64,000 nucleotides of DNA from Rhodopirellula sp. SM50 (lineage in GTDB: Bacteria; Planctomycetota; Planctomycetia; Pirellulales; Pirellulaceae): assembly GCF_002289565.1 (NCBI RefSeq), contig NZ_NTFY01000073.1, forward strand, positions 1 through 64,000, written 5' to 3'. Below the pieces are notes generated by a model. It saw only the letters and a program-made list of their open reading frames with translations. It made no database searches and had not been told where the DNA came from. Within the stretch, counting starts at the first letter, position 1. Each line of letters begins with the position of its first letter. Below are positions 38,220-46,527 of this stretch, in pieces. A program made the translations under genes and the position numbers.

Positions 38220-38354
38220 TCACAAATCGACCATCGTGACGAATGTCACATCAATTTTGAGTTTGCTCAGCTTCGTGCCGGCGGCCCACAGCATCACCGC
38301 ACCAACCACGAACATTAAGAGATTGACGGCAGTGCTGTCGTTTGCGAATTCCAT
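38220..38354 (-). CDS. Tiny membrane protein (44 aa)
   Basis: Reading on the minus strand from ATG 38354 to TGA 38220 gives MEFANDSTAVNLLMFVVGAV followed by MLWAAGTKLSKLKIDV, with one hydrophobic segment. It starts 6 bp after the Pmp3-like gene, so the two are probably cotranscribed. No family is recognised. Confidence 0.45.
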   Translation of the reverse strand: MEFANDSTAVNLLMFVVGAVMLWAAGTKLSKLKIDVTFVTMVDL

Positions 38355-38360
38355 TGGCGA

Positions 38361-38549
38361 TCAGTCGGCAGGAAGTTTTGCCAATCCAGGTGGGCGCGAC
38401 GCCATAATGTAGATCGCGTGCAGCATGCCCGGCACGAACCCGAGCACCGTCAAGACGACGTTGATCCAGAAATGTTTGCCGATACCAAATTGCATGTAGA
38501 CCGACACGGGCGGCAAGATGAAGGCGAATAGCAATCGGATGTAGTCCAT
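38361..38549 (-). CDS. YqaE/Pmp3 family membrane protein
   Basis: This 62-aa proteolipid is typical of UPF0057/Pmp3: two helices, FAFILPPVSVYMQFGIG and FWINVVLTVLGFVPGMLHAIYIM. In other organisms the family is induced by osmotic, salt or membrane stress. It is a complete small protein. Confidence 0.9.
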   Translation of the reverse strand: MDYIRLLFAFILPPVSVYMQFGIGKHFWINVVLTVLGFVPGMLHAIYIMASRPPGLAKLPAD

Positions 38550-38921
38550 GGTCGATCAACGATTCCTCGGTCGCGTCTGCAAAAAACGAATGAGTCGATG
38601 GTCTCAAAGCGAGCAACTCCCATGCCAAGCAACCGCCCCGCGCAGCATACAACTGGAGAGCTGGCACGTGCCTTGCAGGACGTGAGCGGCAGCGATGCGT
38701 TTCAGCAATGTGTCGGTGATCGTAAATGCGATGAGATTGCGGGTGGGCAGGCTCACATCGTTCTGATTGGTTGAGTTGCGACCAGTGCACAGGCTCAGCA
38801 GACCGTACAACTGGCCCCCCTTTCCGTAAATGACTTTGAGAAAGTTCACTGCACTGATAGCCGTCGCAGGTATCTCGCCGATCTGAAAAGCAAGCCAACA
38901 GCCACTGCTTAGATCAAGGGA
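38550..38921. other. Divergent promoter region
   Basis: This 372-bp region lies between the Pmp3-like gene (leftward) and the TolC-like gene (rightward). No convincing gene is seen; the 81-aa minus frame 38604-38849 has no features. It should contain both promoters. Confidence 0.4.
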
Positions 38922-40454
38922 GTGATTCTAGTGCGATCGCTTTTGTTCAAGTCCGGACTATCGGTCATTGCGACTGCCGGAATGTTTTGTTCCGCCGCCA
39001 CTGCCCAAAAGCCTTCGATGGGCAGCACGGCTTCGGCCATCGGTCGCACATTCACGCCTCCACCACCAATGCCATCGGCACCGTACGGACTGGATCAGCT
39101 CAATCCTAACGCGCCACTGTTCCCCGGCGTTCGTATCGACGACAGCGACTTCAGTGCGGCGCCGGCTCCTGTTGATGTGGACGGCGAGATTGTCTCCGAC
39201 GCGTACCCTATGGAAGGGGAGGCCCGGGCGTATGGGCTGGAGGACTTCCTGACGCTGGCGGCGCAGAACAATCCCACGATCCGTCAAGCTCGGCTGCAGA
39301 TTTCAGCCCAGATGGCCAAGGCATTGCAGGCAGGTTTGTACCCCAACCCGACGTTAAATTACATCGGCGAACAGATTGGCGTGGATGTTGAGGGTGATAA
39401 AGACTCGCCCGGTGAGTTCCAAGGCATGACAGTGCGTCAGCGGTTTGTAACAGCCGGCAAGTTGGAGCTCAGTCGTGAGAAATACATGCGTCGTGCTCAC
39501 GTCTCCGAACACCTCGCGATGGCTCAACAGTTCCGCGTGTGCAATGACGTTCGCATTCATTTCTTCCGAGCGCTAGCGGCTCGCGAGATCGTGGAACTGC
39601 GCAAGGAACTGTTGAAGACGGCCGAAGACGCTGCGGTCACTGCTCGCGAGCTATACAACCAAGGCCAAGCAACACGGCCACAAGTTCGCAAGTCGAGCAT
39701 TGCACTGCAACGGGCGAGGCTAGACGTGCTGTCCGCCGAGAACCACTACCGCGAATCGTTCCGAGTTTTGGTGGCGATCGTTGGCGTCGACTTGATTGAC
39801 GGCATCGTATCCGGCGACCTCATGCCACAAGGTGATCCGCTGTCCTATCAAGAAGCGATGTCGTTGGTGTTGACGGAAAGCCCAGAACTCGCCGCTGCCC
39901 GAGCAAAGTTGGCGGCGGATCGCGTCACCATCAGACGCGAGCAAGTCGAGTGGGTGCCCGACATCGTTGCCGAGGGCGGAGCCGGATACAACTTCGAGGC
40001 TAAGGAAACAACCGCTGCCGCAGGCGTGTCGATTGAGTTACCCGTGTTCGATCGCAACCAGGGAACGATTCGCCAAGCTCAACTGGATTACCGCCGTCAA
40101 GAAGAAGAGATTCGCCGCACGGAGTTGATGCTCGGGCAGCAGATGGCCAACGTCTATCAACAATACTTGACGGCTCTGCAAATCGCGACTGAATACGATC
40201 GCGTCATTATCCCCGAAGCCGAATTGGCTTATCAAGAATTGCTGGAAAGCTACAAAGCAAACCGAGTGGCCTGGCCGACGGTACTGGACGCTCAAATGGA
40301 GTATTTCAATTCACGTCTAACACGTGTGCAGCATCTTGAGCAGGTCCGCACGAACGAGGTTCTTGTACGAGGCTACCTTTTGCACGGCGGACTGACGGCT
40401 GCCCCCGGCCCGACACCACCAGGACACATCGATGCCGTCGCAAAGCCGAGGTAA
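38922..40454 (+). CDS. TolC family outer-membrane efflux protein
   Basis: This 510-aa protein forms the outer-membrane channel of tripartite efflux. A signal peptide (LLFKSGLSVIATAGMFCSAATAQ) is followed by a Pro-rich segment, then two coiled-coil repeats: FLTLAAQNNPTIRQARLQISAQMAKALQAGLYPNP and ELAAARAKLAADRVTIRRE. The C-terminal AWPTVLDAQMEYFNSRLTRVQHL is typical. It may start at GTG 38931 instead. Next to a copper oxidase and facing CusBA genes, it is a CusC-like candidate. Confidence 0.88.
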   Translation: MILVRSLLFKSGLSVIATAGMFCSAATAQKPSMGSTASAIGRTFTPPPPMPSAPYGLDQLNPNAPLFPGVRIDDSDFSAAPAPVDVDGEIVSDAYPMEGEARAYGLEDFLTLAAQNNPTIRQARLQISAQMAKALQAGLYPNPTLNYIGEQIGVDVEGDKDSPGEFQGMTVRQRFVTAGKLELSREKYMRRAHVSEHLAMAQQFRVCNDVRIHFFRALAAREIVELRKELLKTAEDAAVTARELYNQGQATRPQVRKSSIALQRARLDVLSAENHYRESFRVLVAIVGVDLIDGIVSGDLMPQGDPLSYQEAMSLVLTESPELAAARAKLAADRVTIRREQVEWVPDIVAEGGAGYNFEAKETTAAAGVSIELPVFDRNQGTIRQAQLDYRRQEEEIRRTELMLGQQMANVYQQYLTALQIATEYDRVIIPEAELAYQELLESYKANRVAWPTVLDAQMEYFNSRLTRVQHLEQVRTNEVLVRGYLLHGGLTAAPGPTPPGHIDAVAKPR

Positions 40455-40518
40455 GAGTCGAACGTCTCAATACGAAACGTCCCCCCCCACTATCGACCTT
40501 CAACCTTCAACTACCACC

Positions 40519-42033
40519 ATGCCCCGTCCAGAAGATCGTCGTAAGTTTTTGAAAGCAGGCTCGGTTGCCGCCGCAACCGGTTTCGTTGGCAATTTGTTGG
40601 GACGCGATTCCAACGCTCAAGAGTCCATGCAGCACGGCGACATGAAGCAACGCCACAACATGCCGCAGTCCATCGGCAACGCGTCGGCGCGTCCGGAAAT
40701 CCCGGCCTCATCGGAGGTCGCAGCGGAATACGACGGATTCTCGCGATTCAAACCCAGTCGTGGACTCGATCCGGACTCGGACTATTACATCGGCAAGCTG
40801 GTTCCGGGTTTTCGCAAGGCTACCGATGGCCCCGCGCCGTTTGAGGCTCCCGACATCCCAACGTTGCCCTACAAGATGCACAACGGTGTAAAGGTGTTTG
40901 AACTCGTACCGATGGCGGTGCAGCAAGAGTTTCATCCCGGCGTCAAGATGGACGTCTACGGCTACAACGGCAGCATGCCTGGTCCGACGATCGAAGTCAC
41001 GCAAGGCGATCGCGTACGCATCGTCGTGACCAATGAACTGCCCGAAGATACGTTCGTGCACTGGCACGGCTTCGAGTTGCCCGTTCAATATGACGGAGCC
41101 GCCACCTTGACCCAGAATCCCATCAAGCCTGGAAAGACGAAGGTCTTTGAGTTCGATATTCATGAGGAAGGCACGTTTTTCTATCACTCGCATGTTGCGA
41201 TGCAGGAAGCGTTTGGGCAAGTCGGATGGTTCATCGTCCATCCCAAGAAAGTCTTCGACCCACCGGTGGATCGCGATTTCGGATTGCTATTTCAGAACTT
41301 CCATATTCCGCCGACGCACACGATCAGCGATTCGTGGGCGATGGACTGGAATTGGCACACGATCAATGGCAAGAGCGGCCCCTACACGACACCACTGGTA
41401 TGTAAACATGGCGAGCGTATTCGTGTGCGACTGTTGAATTTCGCCCCAATGCAACACCATCCGATTCACCTGCATGGGCACACGTTTTGGGTGACCGGTC
41501 ACGAAGGGGCTCGCATACCCAAGAGTGCCTGGGTTCCGCGCAACAACGAACTGGTCGGTGTCGCGCAAGCTTCGAGCTTCGAGTTCATCGCCAACAACCC
41601 CGGCGATTGGATTTTCCATTGTCACATGATCCATCACATGATGAATCATATGGTCAAACAAGTTGGCCCGCGAATCCGCGAGGACGCAACGGTCGATCAG
41701 TACCTCGCGAATCTCAGCAGCCGTCCGCGGGTCGACGCTTCGCGAAGTGACAAATTCGCGACGCCAGGCTACCCCCAGAAGATGCAGGGCATGGAGATGT
41801 CCGAGGAATTTATGAAAGCGATTTGGAATCGAAAAGAAGTTCGCGGAATGCGGGCGAACTACGCGATGTCGGTCAAGGGATTGATGACCGTGCTGCGAGT
41901 TCTGCCAGATGACCTGTATGAGTTGGTAATGAACAGCGACCAGAAAGTCGAAAAAGGTGCGGTATTTGCTGAAATCGTTCGTCGTTTCGGTGACCCTGGT
42001 AAGTACGAAGCTGCGCCCAAGATGATGATGTGA
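40519..42033 (+). CDS. Tat-exported multicopper oxidase
   Basis: This 504-aa protein oxidises Cu(I) or other substrates in the periplasm. A Tat signal (RPEDRRKFLKAGSVAAATGFV) starts at ATG 40519. All four copper-binding motifs are visible: DTFVHWHGFEL, TFFYHSHVAMQE, HHPIHLHGHTFWV and WIFHCHMIHHMMNHM. An N-terminal Met/His-rich stretch (ESMQHGDMKQRHNMPQ) may bind copper. It overlaps or abuts the TolC gene's end, suggesting cotranscription. The 3' end meets a gene remnant (42034-42134). Confidence 0.93.
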   Translation: MPRPEDRRKFLKAGSVAAATGFVGNLLGRDSNAQESMQHGDMKQRHNMPQSIGNASARPEIPASSEVAAEYDGFSRFKPSRGLDPDSDYYIGKLVPGFRKATDGPAPFEAPDIPTLPYKMHNGVKVFELVPMAVQQEFHPGVKMDVYGYNGSMPGPTIEVTQGDRVRIVVTNELPEDTFVHWHGFELPVQYDGAATLTQNPIKPGKTKVFEFDIHEEGTFFYHSHVAMQEAFGQVGWFIVHPKKVFDPPVDRDFGLLFQNFHIPPTHTISDSWAMDWNWHTINGKSGPYTTPLVCKHGERIRVRLLNFAPMQHHPIHLHGHTFWVTGHEGARIPKSAWVPRNNELVGVAQASSFEFIANNPGDWIFHCHMIHHMMNHMVKQVGPRIREDATVDQYLANLSSRPRVDASRSDKFATPGYPQKMQGMEMSEEFMKAIWNRKEVRGMRANYAMSVKGLMTVLRVLPDDLYELVMNSDQKVEKGAVFAEIVRRFGDPGKYEAAPKMMM

Positions 42034-42134
42034 AGTGTCAGCAATAACGCACCCAAACGCGGCATCCGAGACGACAACTCGGCCACGGCGACAATCACCG
42101 CAGCCGAAATCAACGCTTTGACAATCAACCACAT
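42034..42134 (-). pseudogene. DUF3147-like N-terminal fragment
   Basis: Read on the minus strand, the first 33 codons (MWLIVKALISAAVIVAVAEL, then SSRMPRLGALLLT) resemble the start of small DUF3147 membrane proteins of about 115 aa. The frame then runs straight into the antisense of the copper oxidase 3' end with no further similarity. The rest of the gene is gone. It may be a remnant of an earlier member of the minus-strand cus operon. Confidence 0.65.
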
Positions 42135-42164
42135 CTTGGTTGGTCCTTGATGAAAGAGTGCGGC

Positions 42165-42692
42165 TTATTCGGGGGCGTGAGCTTCTTCTTTGAAGTCGCC
42201 TGTATACGGCGTGCCATCAATCACTCCCGTCATGCTGCCTTCGTACTCCTGGACGACGCCAAGCTTTTCATGCGTGCCGATGAACCGTGACGCCTTGCCG
42301 TCGGGATCGCTCTCTTCCGGTGACGGATTCAGGGTCACCGTCAATTCTGGATCGACGATGTTCAGCTCAATGGAATCGGCATCAATTGGAGCCGGCGTCT
42401 TTTCATCGCCACCCAGGACATAGGCAGTTGCTTGAGTCTTGTCGTGATCGACTGTGAATTCGACGTGGTACTTTCCGCCACCCCAATCGGCGATTGTGCC
42501 GCCGTGAGGGCCAGCTCCGTGGCCATGGCCGGCGACGGTATGGTCTTGGCCCCGTTCGCCTTCGCCGTGTTCGTGATCGTCAGTTTCCACGCTTGGCGTT
42601 GATGTTGTTGACGCAGTTTCTTGCTTGCAACCAACGAAGCCGATAAGGCAAGCGGCGGTGAGCAACAAGGCGATCGAGTTTTGAATCTTCAT
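42165..42692 (-). CDS. His-rich lipoprotein
   Basis: This 175-aa protein has a lipoprotein signal ending LIGFVGC, and a His/Asp-rich linker (DDHEHGEGERGQDHTVAGHGHGAGPHGG) likely to bind metal. The mature domain (YHVEFTVDHDKTQATAYVLG...) resembles the small beta-rich domains that accompany CusB-like adaptors. It lies downstream of cusA, in the same operon. A periplasmic metal-chaperone role is inference. Confidence 0.8.
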   Translation of the reverse strand: MKIQNSIALLLTAACLIGFVGCKQETASTTSTPSVETDDHEHGEGERGQDHTVAGHGHGAGPHGGTIADWGGGKYHVEFTVDHDKTQATAYVLGGDEKTPAPIDADSIELNIVDPELTVTLNPSPEESDPDGKASRFIGTHEKLGVVQEYEGSMTGVIDGTPYTGDFKEEAHAPE

Positions 42693-42749
42693 GGAATGGT
42701 TCCTTTGGATAGGGAGTGAAGGTGTTATCGTAGTGGTCGGTTGTGTGGG

Positions 42750-45700
42750 CTACATCATTGCCAGTTCGTCCTCCTCGGTTCCTTGCTCGGCAAGCCGCGC
42801 GGCGTCTCGACCGCTGAACTTCCAGAACAATCCTGGGTGAATCAGGAATTCACAAAAGGTGGATGTGGTCAGTCCACCAAGGATGACCGTTGCCACCGGG
42901 TAGAGGATTTCACGTCCGGGTTCCTGGCCACCCAAGACCAATGGGATCAGTCCAATTCCAGCGGTAAGCGCCGTCATCAATACAGGTGCGAGTCGTTCGA
43001 GACTTCCGCGAACGATCATCGCCTGTGAAAATTCTTCGCCTTCCTCTTTCATCAGGTGGAAATAGTGCGTCACCAGAAGTATCCCGTTGCGAACCGCGAT
43101 TCCACCGAGCGAGATGAAGCCTACCAAACTGGCAACGGTGAGACTTTGCTGCGTGATGACCAACGCCAGCACGCCGCCAATGAATGCAGTCGGCAGGGCG
43201 TTAAGAACTTGCAGGACGATACGCACCGATGGGAACAGCAGCATCAGGACAACGAACATGCCAACGATGGAGATGCCGGCCAGAACGATGATTAGCTGAG
43301 TTGCACGTTGCTGGCTTTCAAACTGCCCGCCATACTCGATGAAATAGCCGACCGGCAGTTGCACGTCATCGCCGACGCGTCGTTTGATTTCATCCACCGC
43401 ACTGGCAAGATCGCGGCCCTGCGTATTGCAGCGAATCACGATCCTTCGGCGGGCATTTTCCCGATTGACGGAGTTTGGACCGGTGCCTTCACCGATATCG
43501 GCGACCTCTCGCAGTTCAATCTGTCCGCGTTCGGTTTCATCGGCTCGATGCGGCAAGTCGATACGAAGACGCCCAAGATTGGCATAGTCCGTCCGATACT
43601 CCTCCTCTAAGCGAACGAGCAGATCGAAACGACGCTGACCTTCGAGAACCTGCGAAACCACCTCGCCCTGCAAAGCCGTTTGCAACACGTTGGCGACGTA
43701 TTCTCGCGTCAACCCGTGCAGAGCCAAGTCGTCAGCGCGTAACTCGATATGCAACTCAGCCGTCTCGCGAATCGGCTCGACGATCGGCGGCGTGATGCCA
43801 GGGATGTCTTGAATCGTGTTCTTGACTTGCGCCGCTACTCGACCAAGAGTGTCCAGATCATCGCCGTGAATCTTAATCGCAATTTGAGCGTAGACGCCGG
43901 AAACCATGTGGCTGATCAAGTGGGCAAGCGGCTGCTCGACTTCAATGTCAACGCCCGGCGCTTCATTTCTGATTGTTTCCAACAACTCGGCAAGGATGTC
44001 CTCGCGATTCGTGTCGGAGTCTGGATTCATGCTGAGGATGTATTCGCCGACGTTCACTGGCGATGCATGTTCATCCATCTCGGCCCGACCGGTTCGCCGA
44101 ACAAAATTCAGAATCTCGCCGTCGGGCGTTTCATCTGTCTTCTGCATTGACTGAAATACCGCGTCGATGGAACGCGAAACTTTGTTCGACGCATCCAGTG
44201 ACGACCCGGGCGGGAGCGTCACGTTTACCTGAATGCTGCCTTCGTCGAAAGGCGGTAAGAAATTCCTGCCCAACTGAGACATTTGCCAAGCCGCGAGCGT
44301 GACGGCGATCCAAGTTAGGAGCAGAAGTGTGCGAGGCATTGAGATGCTCAGTCGTATCAGCGGCGTGACGAGGTTCTTCAGCCCGTGTAGCAGAAATCCG
44401 TCACCCTCGCGGTGCGTCGCAGCTGACTTGGGCAGCAAGTAGTACGAAAGCACCGGTGTGACGGTCATCGACACAACGAACGATGCAAGGATCGAAACGA
44501 TGTACGCAAACCCGAGCGGAGTGAACAATCGGCCTTCCACGCCTGAGAGCGCGAAAAGTGGCAGGAACGAAAGGATGACAACCGCGGTGCCGAATACGAT
44601 CGAACTGCGAATCTCTTTGCTCGCTTCAAAGACAATGACGATCGACGGCTTTTGCTCTTCGATTGGAAGCGAATTGTTCTGTTTCAAGCGACGAAAGATG
44701 TTTTCGACGTCCACAATCGCATCGTCGACCAGTTCGCCCATGGCAACGGCGATACCGCCCAGCGTCATGACGTTGATCGACAGTTCACTGCCGCTAAGGA
44801 TTCCGACCAATCGAAAAACGAGCGTTGTCAGAACAAGCGACAGCGGAATGGCGGTTAGGGTGATGAACGTTGTGCGAAAGTTCAGCAGAAACAGAAACAA
44901 GACGATGATCACCAACACCGCACCGATCACGAGTGCTTCAGCAACGTTGAAGATTCCGCGGTCAATGAAAGTTTTCAATCGAAACAGTTCGCTATTGACG
45001 ATGATGTCGGCGGGCAACGACGCTTCGACCTCCGCAAACGCCGCCGCGACATCGTCGGTCAGTTGTCGCGTATCGACGTGCGGTTGCTTGACCGTCGTGA
45101 AAACGATCCCCGGCCGACCGTTGACACTTCCATCGCCCCGCTTGAACTGCGGACCCTCGGTGACTCGGGCGACTTGTTCGAGCAGCACGGAGCGTTTGGG
45201 GTTACTGCCGACAGGAACCTTTTTGAGGTCTTCAATGACCACTCGCGATTGCGGCCCGAGTCGCCCAAGCACACGAATCGGGCGTTCCGTTTCACCAGTG
45301 ACAGCGAACCCGCCGCTCGTGTTGATGTTGCTTTCCCGCAATGCCTTCTCGACGTCCTGCACCGTGATGTCGTATTCCAACAGTGCAGTGGGGTCGATCA
45401 AAATTTGATACTGTTTTCGATCACCGCCCTGCATGAAGACTTCCGCAACGCCTGTTGTCTTCAGGAGCCGGGGCCGAATGATCCAATCGGCGATCGTACG
45501 AAGTTCGAGTTGTTGCTTTGCGTGGGAATAGAAGTTTGCTTCATAGGTTCGTCCGTCGATCTCAATCGTCGCCATTCCGGTCGGATGGTTCTGAGGGCCG
45601 TGGGCGCTAGCTTCGGGTTTTGAAACAACGGAACCCGCGGCTAGCGCCGTCGGCTCAGTTGGGGACCATGTAATCGATTGCGGATCGAGTTTCTGCCAAG

Positions 45701-46268
45701 TCACGAAATCGTGTCGATCGCCCGGCCGCCAAACATCAATGCGAGGCGTCTTGCCGTCGGCCTGGATCCTTTCCGCCATCAGATTGGTCGTTCCAACTTG
45801 TGCGAGTGTTCCCCCATTGGGACCGTCTTGGCGATAGATTCCCGCAACGATGATCTGGCCCATGATCGAGGACGGCGGTGTCATCTGTGGACGAATCCCG
45901 ACGGGCAAAATTCCTTCGAGCGTGGTCAGTCTTTCTTGCACGGTTTGGCGAGCCGCGCGAATTTCGGTCGACCAATCGAATTCAATGAAGATGATGTTCA
46001 ATCCGGAAGTCGACTGGCTGCGAACGGCTTGAACTCCATTGGCACCCATCAACGCAATCTCGATCGGCTGAGTCACCAGCGTTTCCACTTCTTCGGTCGC
46101 TAATCCGGGTGCTTCGGTGATGATGACAACGCGAGGACGGTCGAGGTCTGGAAAGACGTCGATCGACATCTGGGTGGCAAGGAACGAACCATAGACCAGC
46201 ACAACCAAACTGATCACGACGACCAGCATCCGGTAACGCAAAGAGAATTTGATGATTGAGTCGAACAT
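42750..46268 (-). CDS. CusA/CzcA-type heavy-metal efflux RND transporter
   Basis: This 1172-aa inner-membrane pump has 12 membrane segments. Heavy-metal RND signatures include DVFPDLDRPRVVI (N-terminal) and the TM4 proton relay GGIAVAMGELVDDAIVDVENIF. FLPPFDEGSIQVN and LGGIAVRNGILLVTHYFH are also typical. An insert of about 100 residues (roughly 155-255; TNLMAERIQADGKTPRIDVW..., with a HGPQNHPTG patch) is unusual and makes it longer than E. coli CusA (1047). The ATG at 46268 precedes the first helix. Substrate: Cu(I)/Ag(I) by context, Zn/Co/Cd possible. Confidence 0.92.
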   Translation of the reverse strand: MFDSIIKFSLRYRMLVVVISLVVLVYGSFLATQMSIDVFPDLDRPRVVIITEAPGLATEEVETLVTQPIEIALMGANGVQAVRSQSTSGLNIIFIEFDWSTEIRAARQTVQERLTTLEGILPVGIRPQMTPPSSIMGQIIVAGIYRQDGPNGGTLAQVGTTNLMAERIQADGKTPRIDVWRPGDRHDFVTWQKLDPQSITWSPTEPTALAAGSVVSKPEASAHGPQNHPTGMATIEIDGRTYEANFYSHAKQQLELRTIADWIIRPRLLKTTGVAEVFMQGGDRKQYQILIDPTALLEYDITVQDVEKALRESNINTSGGFAVTGETERPIRVLGRLGPQSRVVIEDLKKVPVGSNPKRSVLLEQVARVTEGPQFKRGDGSVNGRPGIVFTTVKQPHVDTRQLTDDVAAAFAEVEASLPADIIVNSELFRLKTFIDRGIFNVAEALVIGAVLVIIVLFLFLLNFRTTFITLTAIPLSLVLTTLVFRLVGILSGSELSINVMTLGGIAVAMGELVDDAIVDVENIFRRLKQNNSLPIEEQKPSIVIVFEASKEIRSSIVFGTAVVILSFLPLFALSGVEGRLFTPLGFAYIVSILASFVVSMTVTPVLSYYLLPKSAATHREGDGFLLHGLKNLVTPLIRLSISMPRTLLLLTWIAVTLAAWQMSQLGRNFLPPFDEGSIQVNVTLPPGSSLDASNKVSRSIDAVFQSMQKTDETPDGEILNFVRRTGRAEMDEHASPVNVGEYILSMNPDSDTNREDILAELLETIRNEAPGVDIEVEQPLAHLISHMVSGVYAQIAIKIHGDDLDTLGRVAAQVKNTIQDIPGITPPIVEPIRETAELHIELRADDLALHGLTREYVANVLQTALQGEVVSQVLEGQRRFDLLVRLEEEYRTDYANLGRLRIDLPHRADETERGQIELREVADIGEGTGPNSVNRENARRRIVIRCNTQGRDLASAVDEIKRRVGDDVQLPVGYFIEYGGQFESQQRATQLIIVLAGISIVGMFVVLMLLFPSVRIVLQVLNALPTAFIGGVLALVITQQSLTVASLVGFISLGGIAVRNGILLVTHYFHLMKEEGEEFSQAMIVRGSLERLAPVLMTALTAGIGLIPLVLGGQEPGREILYPVATVILGGLTTSTFCEFLIHPGLFWKFSGRDAARLAEQGTEEDELAMM

Positions 46269-46320
46269 TGAAGATTGTCGAATGGAGATTAAAGATTGCT
46301 GAACATTAAATCGCCGACCC

Positions 46321-46476
46321 TCATTCGCCCTTCGCTGTTTTTCGAGATGCAACCATGATTGCGGTAATCTGATTACCAATCGGACGCCCGACCGCATTCT
46401 CAGGCAGCGCCCCAACAAGCTTCATCACTTCCAAAGCAAACTGCTTCGTCCGCTTCTTCAATTCCGAATCATTCAT
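46321..46476 (-). pseudogene. Internally deleted four-helix-bundle protein gene
   Basis: The 51-aa frame begins MNDSELKKRTKQFALEVMKL and ends TAIMVASRKTAKGE. These match the first and last parts of four-helix-bundle (23S rRNA intervening-sequence type) proteins, normally about 120 aa. The middle (about 65 residues, including the xRSGTSVGANYRAA segment) is missing after GRPIGNQ. It lies between cusB and cusA. The frame is open, so a mini-protein may be made, but the fold cannot be complete. Confidence 0.7.
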
Positions 46477-46527
46477 TCCAAATCCCTCATTCCCTAGTCT
46501 CAAATTGGCAAACTTTTCAATCGACAA

